Shown: positions 37,775-46,635, counted from the first letter of the stretch. The stretch is 64,000 nucleotides of DNA from Acidobacteriota bacterium (GCA_016192145.1 JACPUT010000013.1:1-64000); one strand, 5' to 3'. Notes: a model not told the origin generated them from the letters alone. Translations and numbers: made by a program.

Positions 37775-37995
37775 AAGAAAGCCGGAGATGAACGGAAATG
37801 AACGGAGATGGGCACATCGACCTGCCATCACTGTTCATCACTGTTCATCACTGGTTTTCCTTTTTTGCCTTTTGAATCCACCGCATCTCGCCTAATGCCT
37901 GGCCATCAAAGATCAACCGGTGATGAACAGTGATGAAAAATGATGAACAGTGATGGCACTTGAACGGTCGATCTCCGTCCATCTCCGGCTTTCTT
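37775..37995. repeat. Long nested intergenic hairpin of tandem repeats (TGATGAACAG family)
   Basis: Outer arms aagaaagccggagatgaacggaaatgaacggagatgg / gatctccgtccatctccggctttctt; inner arms tgccatcactgttcatcactgttcatcactggtt / aaccggtgatgaacagtgatgaaaaatgatgaacagtgatggca. Confidence 0.92.
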
Positions 37996-38045
37996 TTCCC
38001 CGGCCCTCTTTGCATCCCGGCCCCGAATCGGTTGAAATCATCACT

Positions 38046-38095
38046 GGCGATGGTGTCCGCCCCATAACCGCTTCCCATGCATCGACACGCTCCGT
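38046..38095 (+). promoter_or_regulatory. Candidate fluoride riboswitch (crcB motif), 3' half imperfect
   Basis: ggcgatggtgtccgccccataaccgc matches the 5' half of the fluoride riboswitch consensus with ggcg/cgcc pseudoknot; gtgt/acac P1; directly upstream of CLC-F-like gene. Confidence 0.55.
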
Positions 38096-38107
38096 GGAAC
38101 CGTAGGC

Positions 38108-39319
38108 ATGTCGCACCTCCCCGCCCGCATCACCCGCCTGACCTGGGACCTCGCCATGGGGTCCCTGGTGGGCCTCCTCTGCGGTGGCGCGGCAGCGGCA
38201 TTCCTCTTCCTGCTCACGCTGACCATCGGCCTCCGCAAGGCCCATCCCGCCCTGCTGTTCGCGTTGCCCCTGCTGGGCTTGCTCAGCGCCTGGATCTACC
38301 GGCGCTGGGGCGGCACCGCCGAGGGGGGCACGGCCCTCGTCCTCGATGAGGTCACCGAGTGGCGGGGCCAGGTGCCCAGCCGCATGGCGCCCCTGGTGCT
38401 CATCGGCACCCTCCTCGCCCACCTGGGCGGCGCCTCGGTGGGCCGCGAGGGCACGGCCGTGCAGATGGGCGCGGCCCTGGGGCGCACGCTCGCGAAGGCC
38501 CGGGGGCGCCTGGGCGCGTGGCTTCGCCTTACCCGCACCCGCCAGCGGCTCCTCCTCCAGGCGGGCCTCGCGGGGGGCTTCGGGGCCGTGTTCGGAACCC
38601 CGCTGGCGGGCGGGATGTTCGGCCTCGAGGTCGTGGGCCGGGGCGGCCTTCGCACCGAGGGTCTGCTCATCTGCCTCGCCTCCAGCCTCGTGGGGGATCG
38701 CATCGCCCAGGCGCTCGGCAGCCACCACCTGCACTGGACCGCCGCGCCCCCGGAGCTGTCGGGCCTCGTCTGGCTGAGGCTGCTGGCCTTCGCGCCCCTG
38801 GTGGCCGCCGCGGCCTGGGCCTACGTCCACGCGAGCCACGGCCTCGCGGCCTGGACGCGGCTGCGCTTCCCCTGGTGGGCGCGCCCCCTGATCGGCGGGG
38901 TCGCCTTCGCCTGCATGGCGCCCCTCTTCTCCCCGGCCCACCTGAACCTGGGCACGGACTGGTTGCCCCGGATCTTCAGTGGGGGCTCCGTCCCCACGCT
39001 CGCCTTCGCCCTGAAGCTGGCCCTCACCGCCTGGTGCCTGGGTTGGGGCTTCAAGGGCGGCGAGGTGACGCCCCTCTTCGTGAGCGGTGCCCTGCTGGGC
39101 GTCGCCGTGGCGCCCGGCCTGGGGCTGCCCGCGCCCTTCCTGGGGGCCGTGGGCTTCGTCACCCTCTTTGGCGCCGCCTCCCACACGCCGCTCACCAGCC
39201 TGCTGCTGGGGGTGGAACTCTTCGGCACCCCGTTCGCCGCGCCCATCCTCGTGGTGGGGGCCCTGGCCTACGGCCTCGTGGGCGCGCGGAGCCTTTACCG
39301 GCCTGGACCGGCGGGTTGA
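38108..39319 (+). CDS. CLC family channel/antiporter, CLC-F (fluoride)-like
   Basis: LVLDEVTEWRGQVPSRMAPLVLIGTLLAHLGGASVGREGTAVQMGAALG; GLAGGFGAVFGTPLAGGMFGLE. Confidence 0.85.
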   Translation: MSHLPARITRLTWDLAMGSLVGLLCGGAAAAFLFLLTLTIGLRKAHPALLFALPLLGLLSAWIYRRWGGTAEGGTALVLDEVTEWRGQVPSRMAPLVLIGTLLAHLGGASVGREGTAVQMGAALGRTLAKARGRLGAWLRLTRTRQRLLLQAGLAGGFGAVFGTPLAGGMFGLEVVGRGGLRTEGLLICLASSLVGDRIAQALGSHHLHWTAAPPELSGLVWLRLLAFAPLVAAAAWAYVHASHGLAAWTRLRFPWWARPLIGGVAFACMAPLFSPAHLNLGTDWLPRIFSGGSVPTLAFALKLALTAWCLGWGFKGGEVTPLFVSGALLGVAVAPGLGLPAPFLGAVGFVTLFGAASHTPLTSLLLGVELFGTPFAAPILVVGALAYGLVGARSLYRPGPAG

Positions 39320-39326
39320 AGAAAAA

Positions 39327-39733
39327 TGGTTCTTCGCACATTTCCGGGGAAAAGCAGGAACGAAGAGGGCCCTTCGGGCCTTCGCCGAGGGTCGCTGCGC
39401 GACCACGCGGAGGTACACGCCCCATGGATCCATTCAGGCCATGGGCGCGGAGCGCGGATGGCCCTGGCGCGACGCGCCCAAGGGCCGCCTGAAGCGGCCC
39501 TTGCTTCAGATGGGGGTCATGGCGGCCCTTTGGGGGGCCGCCCGGACCCCGGCATGAAGAGGGTCCAGCCGCTGAATGGGTCGGCGGGCCTCTGCGCCCT
39601 CTGCGAAGGCCCGCAGGGCCCTCTGCGTCCTCTGCGTTCCATCTTTTCGATTCGAAACGCGAAGCGATCCGTCGTGGCCCAACCCATATTTCGTTGCAGC
39701 GGGACAGGATCCCCGGAAATTCGCGATGAACCA
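39327..39733. repeat. Large nested inverted repeat region
   Basis: tggttcttcgcacatttccgggga (39327-39350) vs tccccggaaattcgcgatgaacca (39710-39733); ggaacgaagagggcccttcgggccttcgc (~39358-39386) vs gcgaaggcccgcagggccctctgcgtcctctgcgttcc (39603-39640); internal aagggccgc-ctgaa-gcggccctt. Confidence 0.75.
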
Positions 39734-39745
39734 GAAAAATACCAA

Positions 39746-39838
39746 CGCGGAGGTGAGCGGAGAAATGCCGGAGGTGAGCGGAGTAAACCCCATGGGTTCT
39801 TCCTCCGCTCACCTCCGGCTTTTCTCGTCGTTTCTCCG
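39746..39838. repeat. Intergenic inverted tandem-repeat hairpin (GGAGGTGAGCGGAG family)
   Basis: gccggaggtgagcggag (39767-39783) faces ctccgctcacctccggc (39803-39819); outer copy gcggaggtgagcggagaaa / tttctccgcg. Confidence 0.9.
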
Positions 39839-39901
39839 CGAATGTAGTTGATCTTTCCCCACTGCTTCGGATCCGAAACCCTTCGGTGCGACACTGAATC
39901 C

Positions 39902-40792
39902 ATGAAAGCCATCTCCCTGCGCGTGGACGTCGACACCCTGGAGGGATCCCTCACGGGCATCCCCACGCTGATCCGGCTGCTGGAGAAGCACCGCATGCGG
40001 GCGAGCTTCTACTTCAGCTTCGGGCCCGATAACAGCGGCAAGGCCATCCGCCGCATCTTCCGCAAGGGATTCCTGGACAAGATGCGCCGCACGAACCCCG
40101 GCAAGCTCTACGGCTTCAAAACCATGATGTACGGCACCCTGCTGCCCGCCCCCATCATCTGGAAGCGGGCCGCCGCCGAGATGAAGCTGGCCGCCGCCGC
40201 GGGTCACGAGGTGGGCATCCACGCCTGGGACCACGTGCAGTACCACGACCTCCTGGACCGCAAATCCCGCACGTGGCTGGAGGCCTGGTACCAGGACGCC
40301 CACAAGGCCTACGCCGACATCTTCGGCCACCCCGCCAAGGGCGCCGTGAGCCCCGCCTGGCGGAGCAACGACGCCACGCTGGAGATCCAGGACCGGTACG
40401 GCCTCGACTACGCCGGCGACTGCCGTGGCTTCGAGGCCTTCTACCCCATCGTCAATGGGAAGACCCTCAGGACGCTGCAGGTGCCCACCACGCTACCGAC
40501 CCTGGATGAGCTGCTGGGCCTCGACGGCCGCACCGCGGACGACGTGAACCGCGAAGTGTGGAACCTCGTGCGCGAGGACGCGCTGAACGTCTATGCGCTC
40601 CACACGGAAGTCGAAGGCGGCGCCTTGCACGACACCTTCGACACCTTCCTCGGTGGCCTCAACGATCGGGGCGTGGTGGCCCGCACCCACGCGGAGTGGG
40701 TGCCCGAGCTGAAGGCCGCGAATCCGCCCGCCAAGGCCATGGGCCGGCGCGAAATCGAAGGCCGGGCTGGCTGGGTGAGCTGGGAGGGGTAG
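39902..40792 (+). CDS. Polysaccharide deacetylase, ArnD-like
   Basis: ISLRVDVDTLEGSLTGIPTLIRLLEKHRMRASFYFSFGPDNSGKAIRRIF...GHEVGIHAWDHVQYHD. Confidence 0.88.
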   Translation: MKAISLRVDVDTLEGSLTGIPTLIRLLEKHRMRASFYFSFGPDNSGKAIRRIFRKGFLDKMRRTNPGKLYGFKTMMYGTLLPAPIIWKRAAAEMKLAAAAGHEVGIHAWDHVQYHDLLDRKSRTWLEAWYQDAHKAYADIFGHPAKGAVSPAWRSNDATLEIQDRYGLDYAGDCRGFEAFYPIVNGKTLRTLQVPTTLPTLDELLGLDGRTADDVNREVWNLVREDALNVYALHTEVEGGALHDTFDTFLGGLNDRGVVARTHAEWVPELKAANPPAKAMGRREIEGRAGWVSWEG

Positions 40793-40814
40793 CCCCGACC
40801 CAGCGGACCGACTC

Positions 40815-41399
40815 TCAGGCGGGCTCTCTCCTGAGCCGTGACCAGGCCGCCACCCGGGGCGCGGCGAATACCATGAGGGCCGGGATGCCGATCCACACGG
40901 CCTCGGTTCCGAGGGAGAAGAGGAACCACTCCCACAGCTTCCCCGAGAGGGGGATCGGCGACACGAAGATGGGCTGCCAGACGCCCACGTACCGGGCGCT
41001 GGAAAAGGGCAGGAGGAACGCCACGCCCGTGCCGCCAAAGGTGCAGGCGTCCAGGAGGCTGTGCGAGAAGGCCGCCGCCAGCATGCACCCCCAATGGCGG
41101 GGGCTCCCGAGGTGGCGCCTGAACCCGAGCACCATGGCCAGGGAGGCGAGGCCCGCCGCGGCGAGCAGGGAATGGCTCATGCCCCGATGCGAAAAGGCGG
41201 TTCCCGGGGAGCGCAGGAGGAAGTCGACAAACCAGTCCAGATCCGGGGCCACCGCGCAGGCCGTGGCCAGGACCCAGGTCCGGCGGGGCGGTTTGCCTTG
41301 GGTGAAGGCGGCGCTGATGGTCAGGCCCGCGAGGGTGTGGCCGAGGATGGAGGGCATGGAAGGGCTCGAGGGGCGTGGGGCGGACCCGCGAGAAGCCAT
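40815..41399 (-). CDS. YdjM/LexA-binding-type metal-dependent hydrolase membrane protein
   Basis: MPSILGHTLAGLTISAAF...VAPDLDWFVDFLLRSPGTAFSHRGMSHSLLAAAGLA. Confidence 0.8.
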   Translation of the reverse strand: MASRGSAPRPSSPSMPSILGHTLAGLTISAAFTQGKPPRRTWVLATACAVAPDLDWFVDFLLRSPGTAFSHRGMSHSLLAAAGLASLAMVLGFRRHLGSPRHWGCMLAAAFSHSLLDACTFGGTGVAFLLPFSSARYVGVWQPIFVSPIPLSGKLWEWFLFSLGTEAVWIGIPALMVFAAPRVAAWSRLRREPA

Positions 41400-41510
41400 G
41401 CGGAACCAGTCGTGGGGGAAGGGGATCTCGTGTCGGGCGAAGGTGTCCAGAGATCGGAATCGACCGGGACCCCTTATTAAATCTTACCATCAGGGCCCGG
41501 GCCGATCCGA

Positions 41511-42686
41511 TCACTCCACGGCGAACACCACCTTGTCGTTCCTGAACCGGGGGATGGAGAGCAGCTCCACGGTGGCGGTCTGCCGGTCCGCGCTGATGGT
41601 CAGTTGGTAGTGCTCGCCCTTGAGGTAGGACCCCGGGACCACGGTGACCCCGCTGATGCGGGGCAACCCCAGCTCCTTCGCATGGATGAGGAGGGTCCGT
41701 TCCCTTCGCAAGTCGAGGCTCCGGGTGAACATCTCATCCCGCCAGCCGGGGCCCGACCGGTCCTTGTCGAAAAAGGGGATTTCGATGACCCCCTCCCGTT
41801 CGAGGTCCCGGCGGACCCCCACCCGGTAGTTCAGGGAGTTCAGCCGCTCGAGCTGCCGCAGGTTATCGGTCTGGAGCTGGGATCGCCCCTCCAATAGGCT
41901 CCTCCGCTCCTCCTGGATGGCGGTGATCTCCTGCTCGATGCTCCGCTTCTGGCCCTCCAGGATGCTCAGCTCCTTCTGGAGGCGCTTATTGAGCTCGGGG
42001 CCCTTGCCCCGTGCCGAATCGGCCCGGTCGAGCTCCTGGCGCGCCAGCTCCCGGGGGCTGAAGGCCGCGGTGCCCTGGGCGACCCAGGTTCCATAGGTGC
42101 CATGGAGGTAGAAGTGGTAGACCTCGAAGCCCGGCGCGATGCGTTCCGAGATGGGCACCCGGCTCAGCAGGGCCCGCGCCTCCTGATCCGTGACCCCCCG
42201 GCCTTTGAGGAAGCGGAGGGCCAACCCGTAGTGGCTGTCGTTCCGCTGGACGACATCCGGCCGAGGCAGGCCGGATCGGAACTGGGCCAACCGGGCCTCC
42301 AGTTCCCGGATCTCCCCATCCTTCTCCAGGGCCTCCCGCAACAGGGCCCGGCGGGAGCTGTCCTTCTCGAGGCTGATCCTCGCTTCGAGGGCTTGGCGCT
42401 GCTCAACGGTCAGGCGCAGGAGGCGGTCGCCTTCCGGCGGGTCCATGACCCCGGCTCGGGCGAGCCGTTTCAGCTGCTCGCTCCAGGCCTGCCTGAGCTC
42501 CTGGGAGGCCTCATCCGTATGGGCCGCCTTCTCGGTGAGTTCCTTGATCTCGGGGTCTTCCCGCCGACACGCGATCAGCAGGCAGGGGAGGGCAGCCACC
42601 CGGAGCCGGGCGCTCCACCTCGACCGGCGTTGGACCTCCACGCTTCCTCCCAGGTTCCTCCCACCCCGGGGTGGGGTGCTGATCAT
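41511..42686 (-). CDS. Putative lipoprotein with coiled coil, unknown function
   Basis: Lipobox-like LPCLLIAC; long coiled coil; no recognised family. Confidence 0.6.
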   Translation of the reverse strand: MISTPPRGGRNLGGSVEVQRRSRWSARLRVAALPCLLIACRREDPEIKELTEKAAHTDEASQELRQAWSEQLKRLARAGVMDPPEGDRLLRLTVEQRQALEARISLEKDSSRRALLREALEKDGEIRELEARLAQFRSGLPRPDVVQRNDSHYGLALRFLKGRGVTDQEARALLSRVPISERIAPGFEVYHFYLHGTYGTWVAQGTAAFSPRELARQELDRADSARGKGPELNKRLQKELSILEGQKRSIEQEITAIQEERRSLLEGRSQLQTDNLRQLERLNSLNYRVGVRRDLEREGVIEIPFFDKDRSGPGWRDEMFTRSLDLRRERTLLIHAKELGLPRISGVTVVPGSYLKGEHYQLTISADRQTATVELLSIPRFRNDKVVFAVE

Positions 42687-42744
42687 TGATACCCCGGTTT
42701 GGGGCCCGGTGTCCCGAAGGCGGGTGGGTACCTGGACGGGGCTC

Positions 42745-44622
42745 CTAGGCCAAGGTGAAGTTATCCGCCGTGCTGGCGAGGCCGATGGCCACCCCGGCCA
42801 GCTCCTTGGCCGTGAGGTTTACCTCCGGCACCGTGTTCGCGAGCTGGGCGGCGGCGAGCTGCACCTCGCCCGTGCCCCGGGAGGTGTCCTGCATGCGCCG
42901 GGAGACTTCCCGGCTCGCGGCCACCTGATCCCGGGCCACCAGCCCGATCTCCTGGGCCAGGTGATCCATGGCGGCGAGGGCCTGGAGGTTCTCCTCCAGG
43001 GCGGTGCCCAGGTCGTTGAGGCGGGAGTGGCTCTCGGCCACGGCGAGGCCGTTCTGCTTGGCCAGGCCGGCGGCGGCCTCGGAGGCCTGGATGCTGCGCT
43101 CCAGGGCCTGGCGGATGGCCTCCGAGGGGACGTTGGCCAAGGCCTGGGTGAGGCGGCGGCCCAGCTCGGAGATGAGGGCGGAGGCCTGCACGGCCTGATC
43201 CGAACGCAGGCGGATGCCCTCCACGAGGGTGCGGGCCTCCTCGCCCAGGGAGCGGGCTCCGCGCGCCAGGTCCATGGCCCGCCGGCCTTCGCCGCGCACG
43301 GCGTGGAGGGTGGTCTCGAGGTCCTCCACGGAGCTGCTCAGCTGGAGCATGGCCGCGGACACCTGCTCGGCGGCCTGCCGCTGACCCAGGGTGCTTTTGG
43401 CGAGCTGCTGGGTGGTGCCGCTCACCCGGTCGGCGCTGGCGGAGAGGCCCTGGGCCTCGCCGGCCACCCGGTGAGCGGCATCCTTGAGGAGGCTCGTCAT
43501 GAAGCCCAGCTGCTCACAGGTGCTGTTGAACGCCTCGGTCACGCGGGCCGTCTCGTCCTGGCCGTCCACCGCCAGGCGGACGCTGAGGTCCCCCTTCCGG
43601 AGCCGGGCAAAGCCCTCTTCCAGGGCGTGGATGGGGCGCAGCACCTTCTCCCCGGTGACGTGGGTCCAGGCGAGCACGAGGGCCCCGAAGGCGAGGCTTC
43701 CGGCCACCAGGAGGATGCCGGTGCGTTTGGCGGCGCCTTCGAGCGCCTCGGCCTCGGTGATGAGGTCCTGGGTGAAGCGGCCCTCCGCGGCCTTGAAGGC
43801 CTCGAGGCGGGCCGTGGCGATGCGGAACCAGACGAAGGGATCCACCTCTGGCAGGTGGGTGGAGGCCGCGGCGCCCTGCTCCTGGATGCGCCGGTAATCC
43901 TCCTGGAAGGAGCCTCCCAGGGCCTGGTCATGGGCGGCCTGCCACGCGGGGGGCGCCGAACGGCGGAAGGCCCGGGCCTCGGCGTCCTGGCGGGCCATGA
44001 GGCCCACGAAGCGGTCCCGCTGGTCCCCGGCGAAGGCCTGGTTGGAGAAGGCGTTGGCCAGCACCGCGCGCTCCAGCTCCGCCTGCTCCTTCTGATGCAT
44101 GAGGGCGGAGAGGGCGTGGAAGCGGGCTTCCAGGGGCGTGCCTGCGGCCGGCTGGACGAGCCGGTCCTGCAGGGCCAGCAGCTCGCCCACGAGGGTCGAG
44201 TAGTCGTCCATCAGGGCCGCGGCGGAGCGGCTGCCTTCCACGGAGAGGCGGAGGGCGGCGAGGCGCTTGAGGGAATTCAGGGCCGGGGCGGCCAGGGTGG
44301 CGATGCGGGGCGTCTGCTGCTCGGCGGCGAAGGCTTGGAGGGCGGCGTCCGTGGCCTGGCGGCGCGCCCGCAGCTCCTGGATGAAAGCCTGCCCCTTCGT
44401 GCCCTGGAAGAGGGCCGTGAAGCCCCGCTCCGCCTGGAGGGCGTGCACGAGATCCCCGAGCCGGGCGCCCAAGCGGGAGGTGGCCGTGAGGGGGGTCAGC
44501 CCCACCACCACCTCGTATTGGTGGTGGATGCGCAGGGCCGTCAGGGCCGCGCCCGCGCCCAGGGGCAGGAGCACCAGCACCATGAGCTTCGCCCGCAGGT
44601 GGGAGAGGAGGAAATTCATCAT
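42745..44622 (-). CDS. NIT/HAMP chemoreceptor-like protein
   Basis: NIT-like DLVHALQAERGFTALFQGTKGQAFIQELRARRQATDAAL; HAMP-like KVLRPIHALEEGFARLRKGDLSVRLAVDGQDETARVTEAFN; coiled-coil C-terminus. Confidence 0.75.
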   Translation of the reverse strand: MMNFLLSHLRAKLMVLVLLPLGAGAALTALRIHHQYEVVVGLTPLTATSRLGARLGDLVHALQAERGFTALFQGTKGQAFIQELRARRQATDAALQAFAAEQQTPRIATLAAPALNSLKRLAALRLSVEGSRSAAALMDDYSTLVGELLALQDRLVQPAAGTPLEARFHALSALMHQKEQAELERAVLANAFSNQAFAGDQRDRFVGLMARQDAEARAFRRSAPPAWQAAHDQALGGSFQEDYRRIQEQGAAASTHLPEVDPFVWFRIATARLEAFKAAEGRFTQDLITEAEALEGAAKRTGILLVAGSLAFGALVLAWTHVTGEKVLRPIHALEEGFARLRKGDLSVRLAVDGQDETARVTEAFNSTCEQLGFMTSLLKDAAHRVAGEAQGLSASADRVSGTTQQLAKSTLGQRQAAEQVSAAMLQLSSSVEDLETTLHAVRGEGRRAMDLARGARSLGEEARTLVEGIRLRSDQAVQASALISELGRRLTQALANVPSEAIRQALERSIQASEAAAGLAKQNGLAVAESHSRLNDLGTALEENLQALAAMDHLAQEIGLVARDQVAASREVSRRMQDTSRGTGEVQLAAAQLANTVPEVNLTAKELAGVAIGLASTADNFTLA

Positions 44623-44994
44623 GGTGACTCCAGGCCGGAGGCGGCCTGCGGAAGCGCAGGCTCGACTCGCGAGGTGGGCCGGGATCGCAAGAGGATCGAA
44701 AGCTCCGGACCCCTTCATCCTCCCCTGCGGACCCCTCGACCTGACAATGATGGGGGTCACACCCGGCGTGGCTTTGATCAAGGCGCTCGGGAAATGGGGC
44801 ATCCTGGATCCATGGCGAAGGCATCGCTCCAGAGCTCTGAAGGTCGGCGCAAGAGCCGGCGGGCGGAGCATGAGCCTCGTTCCTCGTGCGAGGAGGGCGG
44901 CCGGGCCTGATACAGCCCAGTCGATTCCGCGGCCTTGGGCCGCGTTGTTCCCCTCCCATCCCGGGACGCCGCCGTGCGTCCACTCGAGGTAGCC

Positions 44995-46365
44995 ATGCCC
45001 ACCACCCTCATCGAACCCTTCCGCATCAAATCCGTGGAGCCCATCCGCATGACCACCCGCGCCGAGCGCGAGGCCCTGCTGGAGAAGGCCCACCTGAACC
45101 CCTTCCTCCTGCACGCGGACGACGTGCTCATCGACTTCCTCACGGACTCCGGCACCGGGGCCATGAGCGCCAAGCAGTGGGGCGCCATCATGGAAGGCGA
45201 CGAGAGCTATGCCGGCGCCCGCAGCTTCTTCCGCCTGGAAGCCGTGATCCAGCGCCTCACGGGCTATCCGCACCTGATCCCCACCCACCAGGGCCGCGCC
45301 GCCGAGCGCATCCTCTTCACCGTGGCGGGCAAGCCCGGCGACATCGTGCCCAGCAACACCCACTTCGACACCACCCGCGCCAACCTGGAGGCGAGCGGCG
45401 TGGTGGCCCTGGATCTCGTGATCCCCGAGGGCCTGCAGCCCCGGACCATCCACCCCTTCAAGGGCAACATCGATCTGGACCGCGTGGAGGACCTGCTGAA
45501 GCGCGACGGCGACAAGGTGCCCTTCGGCATGCTCACCGTGACCAACAACAGCGGCGGCGGCCAGCCCGTCTCCATGGCCAACCTCCGGGCCTATTCGGCG
45601 CTGCTGAAGCGGTACGGCAAGCCCCTCGTGCTGGACGTGTGCCGCTTCGCCGAGAACGCCATGTTCGTGAAGCTGCGCGAGGAGGGCTATCAAGATCGCA
45701 GCATCGAGAGCATCGTGCAGGAGATGTTCAGCTACGGCGATGGCTGCACGATGAGCGCCAAGAAGGACGGCATGGTGAACATCGGCGGCTTCATCGCCCT
45801 GAAGGATGAGCGCTGGCTGGAAGCCGCCCGCAACCTGCTGATCCTCACCGAGGGCTTCCCCACCTACGGCGGGCTCGCGGGCCGGGATCTGGAGGCCCTG
45901 GCCGTGGGCCTGGAGGAGGTGCTCCACGAGGACTACCTTCGCTACCGCCTGCGCACGGCCGAGTACATGGGCGAGAAGCTCAAGGCCGGGGGCGTGCAGA
46001 TCGTGGAGCCCACGGGCGGCCACGCCGTCTACATCGACGCCAAGGCCTTCCTGCCCCACCTCCAGAGCGAGGATTACCCCGCCTGGTCCCTGGCCAACGC
46101 CCTCTACCTCGAAGGCGGCATCCGGGGCGTGGAGATCGGCTCCGTGATGTTCGGGCGGCGGGACGACGACGGCACCGAGCACTACCACCCCATGGAGCTC
46201 GTGCGCCTCGCCTTCCCCCGCCGGGTCTACACTCAGAGCCACTTCGACTACGCCGCCGAGGTCATCTGCGAGCTCAAGTCCAAGGCGGAGCAGGTGAAGG
46301 GCGTCCGCATCACCAAGCAGAGCAAGTACCTGAGGCACTTCACGGCCCAATTTCGCTGGGCCTAG
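44995..46365 (+). CDS. tnaA: Tryptophanase (beta-eliminating lyase family)
   Basis: EPFRIKSVEPIRMTTRAEREALLEKAHLNPFLLHADDVLIDFLTDSGTGAMSAKQWGAIMEGDESYAG; SYGDGCTMSAKKDGMVNIGG PLP-lysine region. Confidence 0.9.
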   Translation: MPTTLIEPFRIKSVEPIRMTTRAEREALLEKAHLNPFLLHADDVLIDFLTDSGTGAMSAKQWGAIMEGDESYAGARSFFRLEAVIQRLTGYPHLIPTHQGRAAERILFTVAGKPGDIVPSNTHFDTTRANLEASGVVALDLVIPEGLQPRTIHPFKGNIDLDRVEDLLKRDGDKVPFGMLTVTNNSGGGQPVSMANLRAYSALLKRYGKPLVLDVCRFAENAMFVKLREEGYQDRSIESIVQEMFSYGDGCTMSAKKDGMVNIGGFIALKDERWLEAARNLLILTEGFPTYGGLAGRDLEALAVGLEEVLHEDYLRYRLRTAEYMGEKLKAGGVQIVEPTGGHAVYIDAKAFLPHLQSEDYPAWSLANALYLEGGIRGVEIGSVMFGRRDDDGTEHYHPMELVRLAFPRRVYTQSHFDYAAEVICELKSKAEQVKGVRITKQSKYLRHFTAQFRWA

Positions 46366-46635
46366 GAGGGTGTCCAAGCAACCCGTGGGAACCGCGTTGA
46401 AACCAAAGGGGCCTCAGCCGAGGAGGCGTGCGCAGCGCGATGCGTGGGCATCGTGCAAGCGCGCCGACACTGGATCAGGCCCCTTTGATTTCAGCCCTTC
46501 GGGCTGGAGCGGCGGCCGTCGCGCCCCTGCGTTGGCCTCCCTCAGTGGTGCGCCCACACCACCTTCGGTCGGCCGCCTTGGGGCGCTCGGCCGGCGCTCC
46601 AGCGCGGCCCCAGGGGTTGCTTGGACACCCTCCTA
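46363..46635. repeat. 273-bp element with perfect 22-bp terminal inverted repeats
   Basis: taggagggtgtccaagcaaccc (46363-46384) and gggttgcttggacaccctccta (46614-46635); internal gctggagcggcggccgtcgcgcccc / ggggcgctcggccggcgctccagc. Confidence 0.85.

Noticed and set aside
39326-39847. ORFs of 91-173 aa within the 39.3-39.85 kb repeat region
   Set aside because: Translations are low complexity, overlap inverted repeats and lack family similarity; treated as non-coding.
44623-46377. N-terminal extension of the 1210-aa minus-strand ORF over tnaA
   Set aside because: Antisense to a clear tryptophanase; the real receptor starts at MMNFLLSHLRAKLMVL (~44622).
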